Source: Patagioenas fasciata (lineage: Eukaryota; Chordata; Aves; Columbiformes; Columbidae). From it: a stretch of DNA of 64,000 nucleotides. Below, one piece after another: positions 14,949-26,362 of the stretch (position 1 is the stretch's first letter; each line of letters begins with the position of its first letter). The translations under genes were made by a program, and so were the position numbers. The stretch covers positions 31,473,501-31,537,500 of the forward strand of contig NC_092523.1 of assembly GCF_037038585.1 (NCBI RefSeq). The letters are read 5' to 3'. The notes under the pieces were generated by a model. It was not told the origin of the DNA and searched no databases. It was given only the letters and a program-made list of their open reading frames with translations.

Positions 14949-14954
14949 TGTGGT
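14949..14954. repeat. Left 6-bp target site duplication (TGTGGT) of the reverse solo LTR
   Basis: It is identical to 15293-15298. The surrounding DNA is TG-rich, so a chance match is somewhat easier here than at the other LTR. Confidence 0.8.
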
Positions 14955-15292
14955 TGTCGTGGTTGAGACGGACAAATGACATAGACCAAGTTCTTCCAGG
15001 ATGAAAGTAGTAGATGCCATTTATTGCCACAAGTGCATTTTTATACAGTTTTACCAATTCATGTGTCTCTTCACTATTGGTTACAAGTTACAGCAGTAAC
15101 ATCTCATTGGCTAATTTTGCTATCATCAGTGTTACTCTTCTACTCCCTTCTCTCTCACGGGTACATCCTTAACATCTCTGGATACTCCTTTACTCCCATC
15201 TTTCTCATGGGTAGGCCTTCATATCTTCAAGGCTAATTTCTGTTCCCATGCCCTCCTTCAGGGAATCCACAGACCCACCGTAGTCCCCCACA
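14955..15292 (-). mobile_element. Solo LTR (alpharetrovirus/ERVK-like), 338 bp, reverse orientation, intact target duplication
   Basis: Read on the minus strand the element begins TGTGGGGG and ends CACGACA, with TG...CA termini. It is flanked by the perfect 6-bp direct repeat TGTGGT at 14949-14954 and 15293-15298. In its own orientation it has two CCAAT boxes (ATTGG on plus at 15106-15110 and 15076-15080), then a TATA box (TATAAAAAT, 15045-15037), then AATAAA (15025-15020) followed by a U5-like tail. The AATAAATGGC string around the poly(A) signal is shared with the LTR at 44402. The U3 part contains an imperfect 50-bp tandem duplication. No internal retroviral sequence flanks it, so it is a solo LTR. 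It inserted into a TTTG/GTT-rich simple-repeat tract. Confidence 0.87.
15133..15232. repeat. 50-bp imperfect tandem duplication inside the reverse LTR's U3
   Basis: Copy 1 is 15133-15182 and copy 2 is 15183-15232. Both start TACTC(T/C)(T/C)T and contain TACTCCC and CTCA(C/T)GGGTA at the same offsets; I count roughly 70% identity by eye. In many retroviral LTRs duplicated U3 blocks carry enhancer elements; that role here is inference only. Confidence 0.7.
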
Positions 15293-15298
15293 TGTGGT
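15293..15298. repeat. Right 6-bp target site duplication (TGTGGT) of the reverse solo LTR
   Basis: It is identical to 14949-14954 and follows directly after the CA terminus of the element. Confidence 0.8.
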
Positions 15299-17570
15299 TG
15301 TTGTTGTTTTGTTGTTACTTAGTTGTTTTTTAATTAATTATGGGAACGGCTGAACACTTCGACTTAAATAAAGTTTCTATACCTTCAAATTTGGAGTAAA
15401 GGTGGCAAGAAAATATGCTGACTCTGTCCTAGACAAAAAAAAAAAAAATAGCTGGTCAAAAGACATAATGCAAAGGGTGGTGGTCAGAACAGAAGTAGAG
15501 TTTAGTTGGAACAAGTTTGCAGTTTCAGGAACAAATTCTTAAGAGTACATGAGCCTGGGTAGTTTCACTTTTATACTCTGTCAAAGCCTATATCTGTCAT
15601 CATCTTCAGTAATTGTTTCAAAAGCAAGTTTTGTTTGCATCTTTGTTGCTAGGATAGCTCCTCATTAAAATGCCTTTAAGATAACTCAATCCGAGCAAAA
15701 TTGAGGAGAGAAATATGTCTGTGGAATGCTACTTAGCTCTGTGCTCTATGACTCCAGTTACAGAGCTCCCTCTGACAGCTGTAAAGACAGGTTCTTTGCT
15801 TGATACAGTGTATGTTGATGAATTACTGCTTAACCACTGGTCTCTGTGCTTATACATATCTTCTTTATCTTGGAAGTCTTAGAGTGTGAAAGAGAAAATT
15901 ATTTTTGTTGTGGATTTTTTTGTTTGGTTGGTGCTTGTTTTTGAAGCAGTAAGCCAAAAGAGAAAACCAGGTATTTGCGGTCTAGAAATTTGTTACAGCC
16001 TGATAAGAAATCTGTGTCACTCCTATGTATGATTCAAGTATTTGGTCTGTTCATGGCTGCCTATTTTAGGACGACATTAGTTACTGCAAATTAGTAATCA
16101 AGCTAGATAAATCTGGGGGAAAAAAAGAAATATTATGGATGTATTGAATCATTTGTATGTCTCTGCCAGTCATAACAGCTGTTGGAAATGTCTGTTAGAT
16201 GCTTTCATCAGCTTTGCTTTCATCCTGTGACTAACATGATAGCTATGAAAGGGATGTACAGGTTTTTACACTTTCTTTTAAAATTTATTTCATAGGATGA
16301 GTAACTTCAGTAAGCAGTGAATAAGAGGACATGTAAGAAGTATACAGAATAAAGAAGAAAAGAGAGACATAAATTATATAGTCAGACCCTCTCTCACAAT
16401 GAAAGAACATTAAAAGAAACTGGAAGACAATGCATTGTAAAACTAAGTATATTTGCAGGAAAACACTAAATTAGAAACACTACAGTTGGTATAGACTTGA
16501 TCATTGGCTTTAATGAGCTTTGGTTTCTTGTTGTGGAATGAATTTGAAAGGTGAAAGAGGGAATATGAAAGGGACTTTTGCCTACTGGGAGAATGGTACA
16601 CCTTGTTCTGTCAGGGTTTAGTTTCGTTACATTTCTGCCAGTGGAAGGCTTTGCATTGTATGGCATCATCTCAAAGCTGGAGAGAAATTCCCTTGCTTTG
16701 ATCACAATGAAAGAGGGAGAGATTATTCTAGACCCCTACCAAAAGACAGGTCTGTCTGTCACCAGCCTGAATGCTAAGAATAGATCTAAAATATAGCACC
16801 AGAATTTTTGTTAAAAGATATGCACCTGAGGCTAAAATGTATCCATTTCAATATGCAGAAGATCATCTGGCAAATTTGAGAAAATAATGCTTACCTGAAA
16901 ATAATTACTTACCTGAACAGATGGGAAATTCCAGTGGGGCAGGCAGGCAAGGTAGTTAAAGCGGTGGAAACTTTTTATCTTCAGTGAAATTTTTTGACCT
17001 GTGGGAGGACAGGGAAACATAACAAGGAAGTTGAACAAATGGCACAAAGGATAATAAATCTTCAAGGGAGGCTGAAGCACTTGGAAGTGTGAACAGAGAA
17101 GGAATTACTTATCTCACCAGCCTAGGGAAAGAAAATTTTTTGGGCTGAGGTTTGTCTGAACTGGCAAGAAAACCTGTAAAATGAATAATTTTGGGGGGTA
17201 TATAAGTAGCTTTACAAATGACTGTAAACACAGAGAAGCACTGATAAATGAGGGTGTAGCAGTAAGTAAACCAGTGTCAGATATCAGAAAGATGTGTAGT
17301 CACAGGTGAGAACTTCAGGTAAGGAATATAATTAATGAAAGGCTTGGATGAGGCAACAAAACAGGAAGCAGTAACTGAAAAGGTTGTGCTCAGTTCAGGA
17401 CCCAAGACATTGAATACTGCAACCAGAATTACTAGTGTAGAACCTGAAAGCAGTTATTAACATGGCAATAATGGCAGAGCACAGCTACTGACAGGAACAA
17501 ATCATTCAGGAAAGACAGATATAAAAGTGAAGATCATGAATACCACTGCATGTGGTACTATAACAGATGA

Positions 17571-17590
17571 GAAATAAATAAATAAATAAA
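17571..17590. repeat. (AAAT)n microsatellite
   Basis: About five AAAT units. Confidence 0.88.
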
Positions 17591-18649
17591 GATAGCCAGG
17601 AATAAACTAAAATCTGCTTCGAGACAAAATTCATTTTAGGAAAGGTTAATAAACCAGACTGTACTGGGATAGTACTGTAACAGAGTCTCTGGAAAAAAAT
17701 GACACAGATATAAGGCATGACAATAGCATAGAAGGCTATGTCAGTATTGAAGACCTTAACTTTTAAAATTATAGACCTGACAACATAGTTACAGGTCTGT
17801 ACATTCTTGAATCTTGTAGCTGAAAAAGTTTTTCATGGGCTAAACACTAACAAAAAGTGATGCCAGGAGTGATTTTGGTAAGATGTGAAAATGTGATCAA
17901 AACATAGTTAGAGAGGGGTGGGGAAAGGTGTGATCAACAATCATAATTTTATTCTGTTTCTGTTAAACAGAAGATTGATAGGGTGATAAATTTTGGATTT
18001 CAGAGATTCACAGTGATCAGTGAAGAAAACTGGCTAGTAAAAGTATCTGAACTAAGAGCTTAGGGGCTTGAATATAAAAGAGGTTCAGAATTTCTTGAAA
18101 TCAAATGAGTCTGATTTCTAAGCAAGGTAAAAATATTATCAGAAATTTAAATAGATTCAAAATTCCTTCACAGGGCATATTAGGATTAAAGGGTGAATTT
18201 AGAAAAAGTGGGACCAAAAAACTTGATTCTTTTTTAAAATAGCTGAATGCTAGAGATCAAGAACTGTAGGGATAAAATGAATATAGCCTAAAGTGGGCCC
18301 AGGTTTGACCTTAGAACATTGAAAGCAACAGTAAACATTAAACACTACGTAAAAAAAAAAAAAAAAGCTAAACAGATAAAAGCAGAATAATAAGAGTGGG
18401 CATTAGCAGTTTGGATGATACTGATACAGTGCACTATTTAGATACAGTCCAAAAGAGAAAATGAAACCTTCATCTCAGTTTTTCCTAAAAAGGAAAATAG
18501 TGAGTAAATTGGAAAACAAGACTAGTAGAAATGAGGATAGAGAAATTTCCATTGCCATTTCAAGGTGAAATAATTCTCTAGGAGCTTAATGCACTGATAT
18601 TTTAAGGAACCAATAAGCTCTTACTAGGAAATTGTGGAGAGGAAAACAT

Positions 18650-18767
18650 AAACAAACAAACAAACAAAACCAAAACAAAAAACCAAAACCCCAAACAAAC
18701 AAACAAACCAAAAAAAAAAACCCCACCACAAACAACAACGAAAACCCCAAACTGAAACCCAAACAAT
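18650..18767. repeat. (CAAA)n-rich compound simple repeat
   Basis: This is an A/C-only tract of about 118 bp with CAAA runs, an A11 run and CCCCAAAC steps. It is nearly devoid of G and T on the plus strand. Its reverse complement gives two leucine/phenylalanine-rich open frames (18586-18796 minus), which are artefacts. Confidence 0.93.
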
Positions 18768-21700
18768 CCAACCGCATTAATGAACAAACGGAGCATCTAG
18801 TTTGGTAGCAAGGATTTTTAGGAGGTCAGCATGTATTGCATGACTGTGTATGCACATAGTTAAAACAAAGATGACTTTTTTTTTTTAAACAAGGCTGAAA
18901 AGAAAGTTGGAAGATTTTTGATGAAACTTGCAGGTATCATTAAGAAAGAAAATTGTGTCAGTTCAGAAAACAAAGGAGATAATGTACTGAATGTGCTCAA
19001 AGAATGGATGGAAGTCAGTGCAACACGCAAGGTACCTCTTACGCATTAATAATTCCTACTTTGACCTCTGTCATGTTGCAGAGAAATAATTGAGACGTAG
19101 AAATGGTTGAGTGGAGCATCCATGAGCTTGGTGTACTAGAGCGGCACAGGATACCCAGACTTCTGTGGCCATGTGGCTGTGTTGCAAGAGGAAGGGAGAG
19201 AAGCAGCTGTGGTTACTTGATGTATTGGAACAGGTATTTCCAGTAGCAGTGGGGCGAAGAACTAGAAGTCTGCTCAGTTCAAGGAACCAAGGTCTGAGGG
19301 GATGAGATTTCTCTACATAAATAAATTGGGGGGGAGCACTGTTTGAACTAAATGATGATGCTGGTGGAGAACAGGAGGTTTAAACAGGTCTCAAAAAATT
19401 AATCTAGAAATTAGAAGGTTTAAGTACTGTAGGAGTGATGGTCTGAATGAATGAGGCTTGCCAACTGGAGCAGTAGGAACCAAGAAAACTTCTATTCCAG
19501 TTACTGCAGTCAGTCTAAGGAAAGAATTACATCCTATACTGAGCTGTGATATCTTAGTCCTAAACCTAACAGCTAGGGATGTCCATTCTAATTCCTTACT
19601 ACTGGAGGAACTAATTCTAATTTTTTCCAGTGCTTTTTCCTACAGAATTCTTCCCTCCTCCATGGCTTTTCAAAGAGTTTTACATGTCCAAATGAATTAT
19701 GTAAAGGAGTTTTCCTTTGCCACCTTCAATCTGACAGACTTCATTCTTATGTCATAGACATAATTTTTTTTTTTTGTGAAATTATACTGACTATTCAAAC
19801 ACTCAATGCAAAAATCAATAGAAATTGAAAAAAATCTTAATTGGATGCGCAGCTTGTGTGTAACTCTAGTTATAGATTTTGTTCGTTTGCCCTTTCAGTA
19901 ATTTTTGGGATACATTACTTGAAATTATTGTAGAAATATAAAATCCTGGCTCTAGCAATCAGTTTTATTTCAAAACTAGCTCATCCTCGGTTCCTGTTGT
20001 GTCACTTTAGCAGAAATGTTAGTGCCTGGGTCCCTGTCTGGCCTTTGCAGTAATTAGTGCTAAAGTTCTGCTCAAAGCACTTCTAAACAAGTTGTCATCC
20101 TTCATGCAGCTCTAGTTTTCAGCAAAGCTAAGCTTCTCTTCAAAGTATGAAACATCAAATGAGCCTTAGCATTTTCAGAAACAAACCTTAGTTTGATGCT
20201 CCCTGTGTCTTTTCCCCCACAACTTAAGTGCTCTTGTGGTTCAGTGAAAACTAATTTCCTCCCCTTGGGAACTCCTGCCAAGAACTGGGAACACCGCACA
20301 GTTTTGATTTCTTTTGCTGTGGAACCATACAAGCACTACATTTCAAAGAACCTCCAGCCAATTTTATTAAGGAAAATGACATCACTCAGCAGTCCTGAAA
20401 TTCTAGTTCAGTGCACACAGGGGAAAAAAAGTTAAAGAAATGCAATAAAATCTCAAATAATTTTAGTTATTATATTTAAGTTTCAACTTTCAGATACCAT
20501 CAAAAGTAAACCTTTTCTGCCTGTAATCTATCTGCATAGAAAATGCTATTTTTTTCTGTTTTGTATGTTGTTGTTTGTTTTTAACCTGTTTGATAAATTC
20601 GTAGGAAATTTCAGCATCAGAGATGAAAAAAGCAATTAATTTGCTGATGTAACATATCTGCATACCTTTTCACACACATGAGTTTTTATGTCCACCTGCT
20701 GGCACGTAGCTATGCATCACTGCAAACTACCAGCTGGAACATGTTAGACAATCCCAGAGCCAGTAATATCTCCTTTGGGTTGCATGAGGTCCTTGCAGAT
20801 GAGCTCAGTGCCTACACTGCACTGTATTAAACATCACATACAATTTGCTTGAGTCTTCAAGGAATGTACTGTCAGACCACATCACTTCAAGGTATCTTGC
20901 ACTGAAATTCAGGCTTCATTACTTGTTGATTGTTTAGAATGTTTCATTTTGTATCAACCCTTTATTAATTGGCATATTTTCCTCCAAGTTCTGATTTTGT
21001 TCACATACTTAATGTTTTATGTCTTATTTTTCCCAAAAAAACCTAATTCCTTACCAATGATGGTTAGTTATTGCCTGGTCCTTTTTGGCTCACATCTGTT
21101 TTTAAACACATTTCTGTGAAGTTGTCACTCGGAGCTGCCAAGTCTCCTTGAAGATAAGTAGCCCATAACATTAGTGGTAGAAGTCATAAGAGTGTTTCTG
21201 GGAAAACCTATAGGAAAATACTGTTATGCTGACTTTTGCTCCAACCATTACAGTATCTGTTTCCCTCTACTTAAGACCCTAAATGAGCAACAGTCTGACA
21301 GATTTTCATGCACTTTTAAATAGTCTTTTTAGATGTACTTTAAACAAGCAAGTAGATCCATACCTGGCACAACCAAAATAAAAGTCATGCAGAAAGCTGT
21401 ATTAAAAAAAAAAAAAAGAAGTCACACACACAAAAATGTATGGGTTGGTAAAGACCAGGGTTAAGCTTATGGGTAGTTTGTTGAAAAGACTCAACAACTT
21501 CATCTGGAGCTGAACTTGGCCCCTGAAGACAACCAAAACATTCTTAAATTGCATATCACAACATGTCAAGTATTGTATGGAACTAGAGATACATTTCTGT
21601 GCCTACTGTTATAACGCTTAGTCTTTTATCACTTAGACTAGGAGAATCACCACTAGTTATTAGCAATGTTCTATTCATAGCACAAAATCAGGCAAGTCTG

Positions 21701-21937
21701 TTTCTGTTCATTAGAAATCACAGATATGCTGCAGATGAAAACACTGATCACTCTAATCCAATATATTCTGCTTGACAATGATCAGTGTAAGTCAGAGAAA
21801 AATGCAAGAACAATGTGCTAACCTACTTCTAGAAGTTTCTTTTCAATTCGCCCCAGTTAGTGACTGCATGTGTCCTGAAACAGGAAAATATCGATGGATT
21901 CCTTTCATTTTTTCTAACAAAACTGTGGAAGATCTTA

Positions 21938-22019
21938 TGGTGAATTTTGAACTTGCCTATAGAATCCATACATTTTAATGGTGAATTTTGAACTTGTCTA
22001 TAGAACCCATACATTTATA
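21938..22019. repeat. 41-bp tandem duplication, two copies
   Basis: Copies are 21938-21978 and 21979-22019, each beginning TGGTGAATTTTGAACTTG. They differ by only about three or four substitutions, so the duplication is recent. Confidence 0.9.
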
Positions 22020-23347
22020 AAAAGATCTGTAGATTCTACAATGAATTAATTCCACATTCAGATAAATAAAGCATCTCCTTTATTATCTTTTAATTGTCTG
22101 TCTTGTAATTGGAGCATGACTGATTTTTAATGACAAAATGAAGTTATTTTTATTTTAGTTAATTTTAAAATCAAATGCTGTGAATGCAATTTCATTTATC
22201 CTTTTCTTGTTTAGTTATTCTGTTATCTTTAAGCAGTAGGAAGATTTTCTGCTCAGGCATACAACTCGATTTTCATTTGGCCTTTCACTTCATAAAAAAG
22301 TCTTGTAGTATGAAAGTAATGTTTCCATTTCTGGATGACTGGCTTCGGTGGCAATGCTGATTTCAGAAGTCCCTGTCACCCTTTGATCCCTCACCATGCC
22401 TGCTCTTGGTATTGCTCCTGCAACTCACCGGTTTGTCAGCTGTGTCAAACCTAATTATTGTGTAGCCATGTTCAATGTGGATCAAAATAGTGTATTTAAA
22501 TACTCGTGTCTCGTCCTCCCTCCCTTTTTCTGTGTATGTTTATGTCCCCTCGGTCCACAGCGTAATCCAGCAAGCAGTTGAATGAAGGGGATAGTGAGCT
22601 GTCACAATTCACCAAGGCAGAAACTCCTTAAACCATACTGTTTTCACAAACCCTGCATCTTCAGACTGAGGTTTCTGTCTGTTGGAGAAGCTGCTTACAA
22701 GATAGGATTTTTCCAGAGTCAAGTAAAAAATTTCATTGCTAATGTATAATCATCTGGCAGGTATGCTGATGTTTCAGCATTAAACCCCTTTCAGAGAAAG
22801 AGCTTATTTCTAAACTTCTGCTGATAAAGGTACAGTTCTTGCAGATTGTGCTTTAGTTGGCTGTAAATGTTACTTTAACTTGTTTGAGCAGATTTAAACT
22901 GATAGCTTTCTCTTGTACAACTCCACTGTTTCCCAGTTCACATCAAGTGAAGATCAGTTTCTTATTTCTCTTACAGTCTTTCAAATATAGGGTGTAATTT
23001 TCCTTCTGAATTAGTTGGGGAAAGGTGGTTGTGTGTAGTAATTTTCTAATTTCATATAGAGCAGCAAATAACCCAGATTGTAGTAAATGATGTAGTAGAT
23101 ATTTGTCTGATAACAAGGTTTAATTTGCATTTGATTTGCTCAAATGCCCGTGAGCTTTGTATTTTATTTCACGTTCTTACAGCTGTTGCTTAAGGCTTTG
23201 CAGATGAAGCAGCAGAGACCTGATACCTAAAAAACCTTTGTTTTATAAAGGTTGAACTACAGTTGAAGCCTTCTGTGACTGTTCCAAGGAGGACAATAAA
23301 GTGATTTTACCAGCAGCTTACTTCATCTAGACTTGCTCCTTTTCAAC

Positions 23348-23364
23348 TTTTTTTTTTTTTTTTT
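23348..23364. repeat. Poly(T) tract, T17
   Basis: An uninterrupted T run; the sequence after it is not a recognisable retroposon. Confidence 0.9.
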
Positions 23365-23478
23365 CTGAAATTTCAGGCAGGTTTCAGCCCATTATTTACA
23401 TCCAGGATATGATATTTCTGCCTCAATTCTAGTGCTGTTTATCCTGATCTGTGGCTGAATACTGTTTTTTTCTTGAAA

Positions 23479-23542
23479 GTTGTAAGCACTTAAATGTCTA
23501 CAGAATCTAGTTGTAAGCACTTAAATATAATCTACAGAAGCT
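23479..23542. repeat. 31-bp tandem duplication, two copies
   Basis: GTTGTAAGCACTTAAAT begins both copies (23479 and 23510), each followed by a TCTACAGAA block. The second copy has about two extra bases. Confidence 0.85.
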
Positions 23543-24980
23543 GTAGATCATGCCCAAAAACCACCTTGAGTTTACAACTGCACAGAGAAAAAGTATTTTC
23601 TCAAGTTGTGTAGCTCCAAAGATGTTAAAGTTTATAGCAGCCTTGCCCACGCAAAGTAGATGACATTAATGGTGGGCTTTCTTGTGCTAAAGACACTTTA
23701 TATTTTTCTAGAAATCTATTTTTGTTTTGTCTTTTTTTTTTTAGACTGAGGCTGTATTACTAGAGGTGAGAACTGGTCATTATAGAAATTAACTAGATCT
23801 GGAATCTCAAAACCAGATTTCATCAGATTTTATCATTCAAACTTGAAATCTGAAATTTCAGCTTGAGACAAGGAGGGAATGCGAAACACTGACATGTTTT
23901 TTTTCTACTGTGTTCTTGGATCACTGATACTTGCAGACACCTGGTCATGACTATAGAGTATAGCCAATTCAACCAAGCAATTAATCTACATTATGGCCAA
24001 CATTACACCAGCTGTGCATGTAATCCACATATGATCTGACTTGCACAGGGTGCATGGGATATATATTGTCCATACATTTGTAGTTCATGTCTAGTTGGTC
24101 TGACTCTTCCAGAAGGCTTGAGGCTCGCTGCACACATACTAAGCAGCACCTATGTTCATACCCTTACTCAGAGAATCCCAGATAGAAACAAGGCAGTCTT
24201 TCCTTGAAAATTAGCTGGGATGTATTCCAAAAAAAGATTAATGTGGAAAATAAAACTAATTTATAAACAGTGTAATTTTCTTTGTAAAGTATAATGCCAG
24301 AGTTAGCTGCACATAAAATGACTGTTATTGTGGCAAGTATTTTGGGGCGGGGAGGGGGGATGGGGAAAGAAATGCACGTTCTTAACAAAAGTGAAGCATA
24401 TTTGAGGCTTTTTTTTTTACTTAAAGTTTAGCACTGAGTCGTCTTGTTCAGAAATGGTAAAGGTAAGAATATTTTTAAGAAGAAATCAGTGATTATTTAA
24501 TTGATTAATTAATCCATTATGTAATACATGGCCAGTTAAGAAATCATTATACTGTGAACAAAATTTCTGGTTTAATATCATGGATTATTTGGTTAATTGG
24601 AAGCTTTGCTGCTGATCATATTAAGGTGCATGTTTAAGAACTGAAAATAATATTGATGCATATCACAAAAAATTGAGCTTAATTGTCCTTTAGAAAGGTG
24701 TTCCAAAAGATTTATAAGCATTTTACTTCAAAAATGTAGATGTGGTCATAGTAACAGTGACCACCATTCACTTTCTACCAAGAAATTTTTTGTTTTTTTC
24801 TTTTTTAGAAGAATGGAGAAGGAAAGAGGGAGAGGGGTGCCCAATCAGAGCTTTTCTGTAATTGAATACTTAATGACAAATGCTAGTCCCAAATCCATTC
24901 TCCCCCATCAAACCTTGAGTGGTGGGGATAAAATTTAGCAACCTCACTGGTATTTCAAATAGTGTTATTAAATAAAGATT

Positions 24981-25009
24981 AAAAAAAACAAAAACAAAAA
25001 CAAACAAAC
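24981..25009. repeat. A-rich (CAAAA/CAAA)n simple repeat
   Basis: A8 followed by CAAAA and CAAA units, preceded by an AATAAAG string. It could be the tail of an unrecognised retroposed sequence, but nothing upstream supports that. Confidence 0.85.
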
Positions 25010-25821
25010 CTCTGTTTTCAAGAAAACATAGTAATGCAACATTTGGTAGCTTTGTTTCTTCTTTATTAATTCCTATAGTGCCTGGTACAGAGGAACCTCA
25101 TGGCCTGCCTAAGTGTTGTTAGAAATGCTTACTACTAGTGATGAGAACATTCTGTAGTTTTCCATTTATGTTTCTTCACCAAAAAATAAAGTGTATTTAT
25201 TTCACGCATTTCACTTGCAATCACAGCATACGCTCACTCCCTATCTGGGTTGCAGGGAGCATTTGAGACTATTACAAAGTTCTTAATGCGAACAGTTATA
25301 TGCTCATAATGCTCTCTACAGGGCTATTGTTTCCAGATTTGTGGAAACAGAAGAAACTAGGTTTGGCATTTTCTCGTTACCCATGGGACTCAGACATTTT
25401 CCCAGTCTTTAAAAATTCATTAGAAACTTAAGCCATGTAATTGACACAGATTTCTTTAAAAAATTCAAGGTATGTCTCTGATATAGCTTGCAGCAGACTA
25501 ATGGATGTTATCTACTATAGTAGGAAACAGCTAAACCAATGGAGGATGGAGCCACACAATAAGCAGTGCAAGTGTAGCAGTGACCTGACCAGAGCTGGCT
25601 TTGGTGCCCAGTAACTCCATGCAACACACCACCTCTCCTGTCCTCAGTAACTGCTAGAATAGACCCCAAGTCACAGACTAAACAAACTGAGTGAACATTT
25701 TAGAGACTAAAGGAATGATATCTATATAAACTGAAGGAGGTGAAGGGGATTGGTGGTTAATGAAAACACACCAGATAGTACAGGACCTGAGCATGACTTC
25801 AATGGTGTTGAATAAGGAGAA

Positions 25822-26362
25822 TGTACTGGTTTTGTCTGGGATGGAGTTAGTTTTCTTTATAGTTGCTGGTATGGTGCTGTGGTTTGGATTTGTGATTAAA
25901 AGAGTTTTGATGACACAGGGGTGTTTTATTTATTACTGAGCAGTGCTTCCACAGTGTCAAGGCCTTTTCTTCTTCTCATGTTGCCCTGCCAGTGAGTAGG
26001 CTGGGGATCCACAGGAAGTTGAACCCATCTGACCAAAGGGGTATCCTGTACCATATGACAACATGCTCAGCAATAAAATCTTGGGGAAGATGGAGGGAGA
26101 CATCTGGAGTTATGCCATTTGTCTTCCCAAGTCACTGTTAAGTGTGATGAAGCACTGCTTTCCTTGAAATGGATAAACATCTGCCTGCCAATGGAAAGTA
26201 GTGAATTAATTCCTTATGTTACTCTTCTCATGCACACAGCTTTTGCTTTACTTATTAACCTGTCTCTATCCTAACCCAGGAATTTTCTCACTTCTATCTT
26301 CCCAATTCTGTCTCCCATCCCACTGTGTGTGTGTGGGAGTGCTGACTAAGCAGTTGTTGCAT
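25822..26362 (+). mobile_element. ERVL-like avian LTR, diverged and 3'-truncated
   Basis: It starts TGTACTGGTTTTGTCTGGG at 25822 and continues through blocks I recognise from a widespread neoavian LTR: a GCTGGTATGGTGCTGTG block, an ACCATATGACAACATGCTCAGC block at about 26051-26072, a GTCTTCCCAAGT block at about 26121, and a TTTGCTTTACTTATTAACC block before the CCCATCCCACTG tail. The usual 3' terminus is missing: the match fades into a GT run and unrelated sequence near 26340-26362. No target duplication can be recognised. Assignment to the ERVL class is from memory of the family and needs a repeat-library comparison. Confidence 0.75.

Larger units (their letters stand above)
15299..25821. other. 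Intergenic DNA, no gene seen
   Basis: AT-rich sequence. It contains the AAAT microsatellite, an A16 run at 18351, the CAAA tract at 18650 and two short tandem duplications (21938 and 23479). The stretch from about 17.1 to 18.6 kb is unusually A-rich on the plus strand and might be a decayed LINE body, but no landmark could be matched. Nothing else was recognised. Confidence 0.7.

Noticed and set aside
17100..18600. Possible decayed LINE coding body
   Set aside because: It is A-rich on one strand and vaguely CR1-like, but no ordered landmarks could be matched, so it is not annotated as an element.
18586..18796. Leucine/phenylalanine-rich minus-strand frames that look like membrane peptides
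   Set aside because: They are translations of the A/C simple repeat on its reverse strand.
21938..23542. Short direct repeats considered as a CRISPR-like array
   Set aside because: There are only two head-to-tail copies each, with no spacers, in a vertebrate genome; they are simple tandem duplications.
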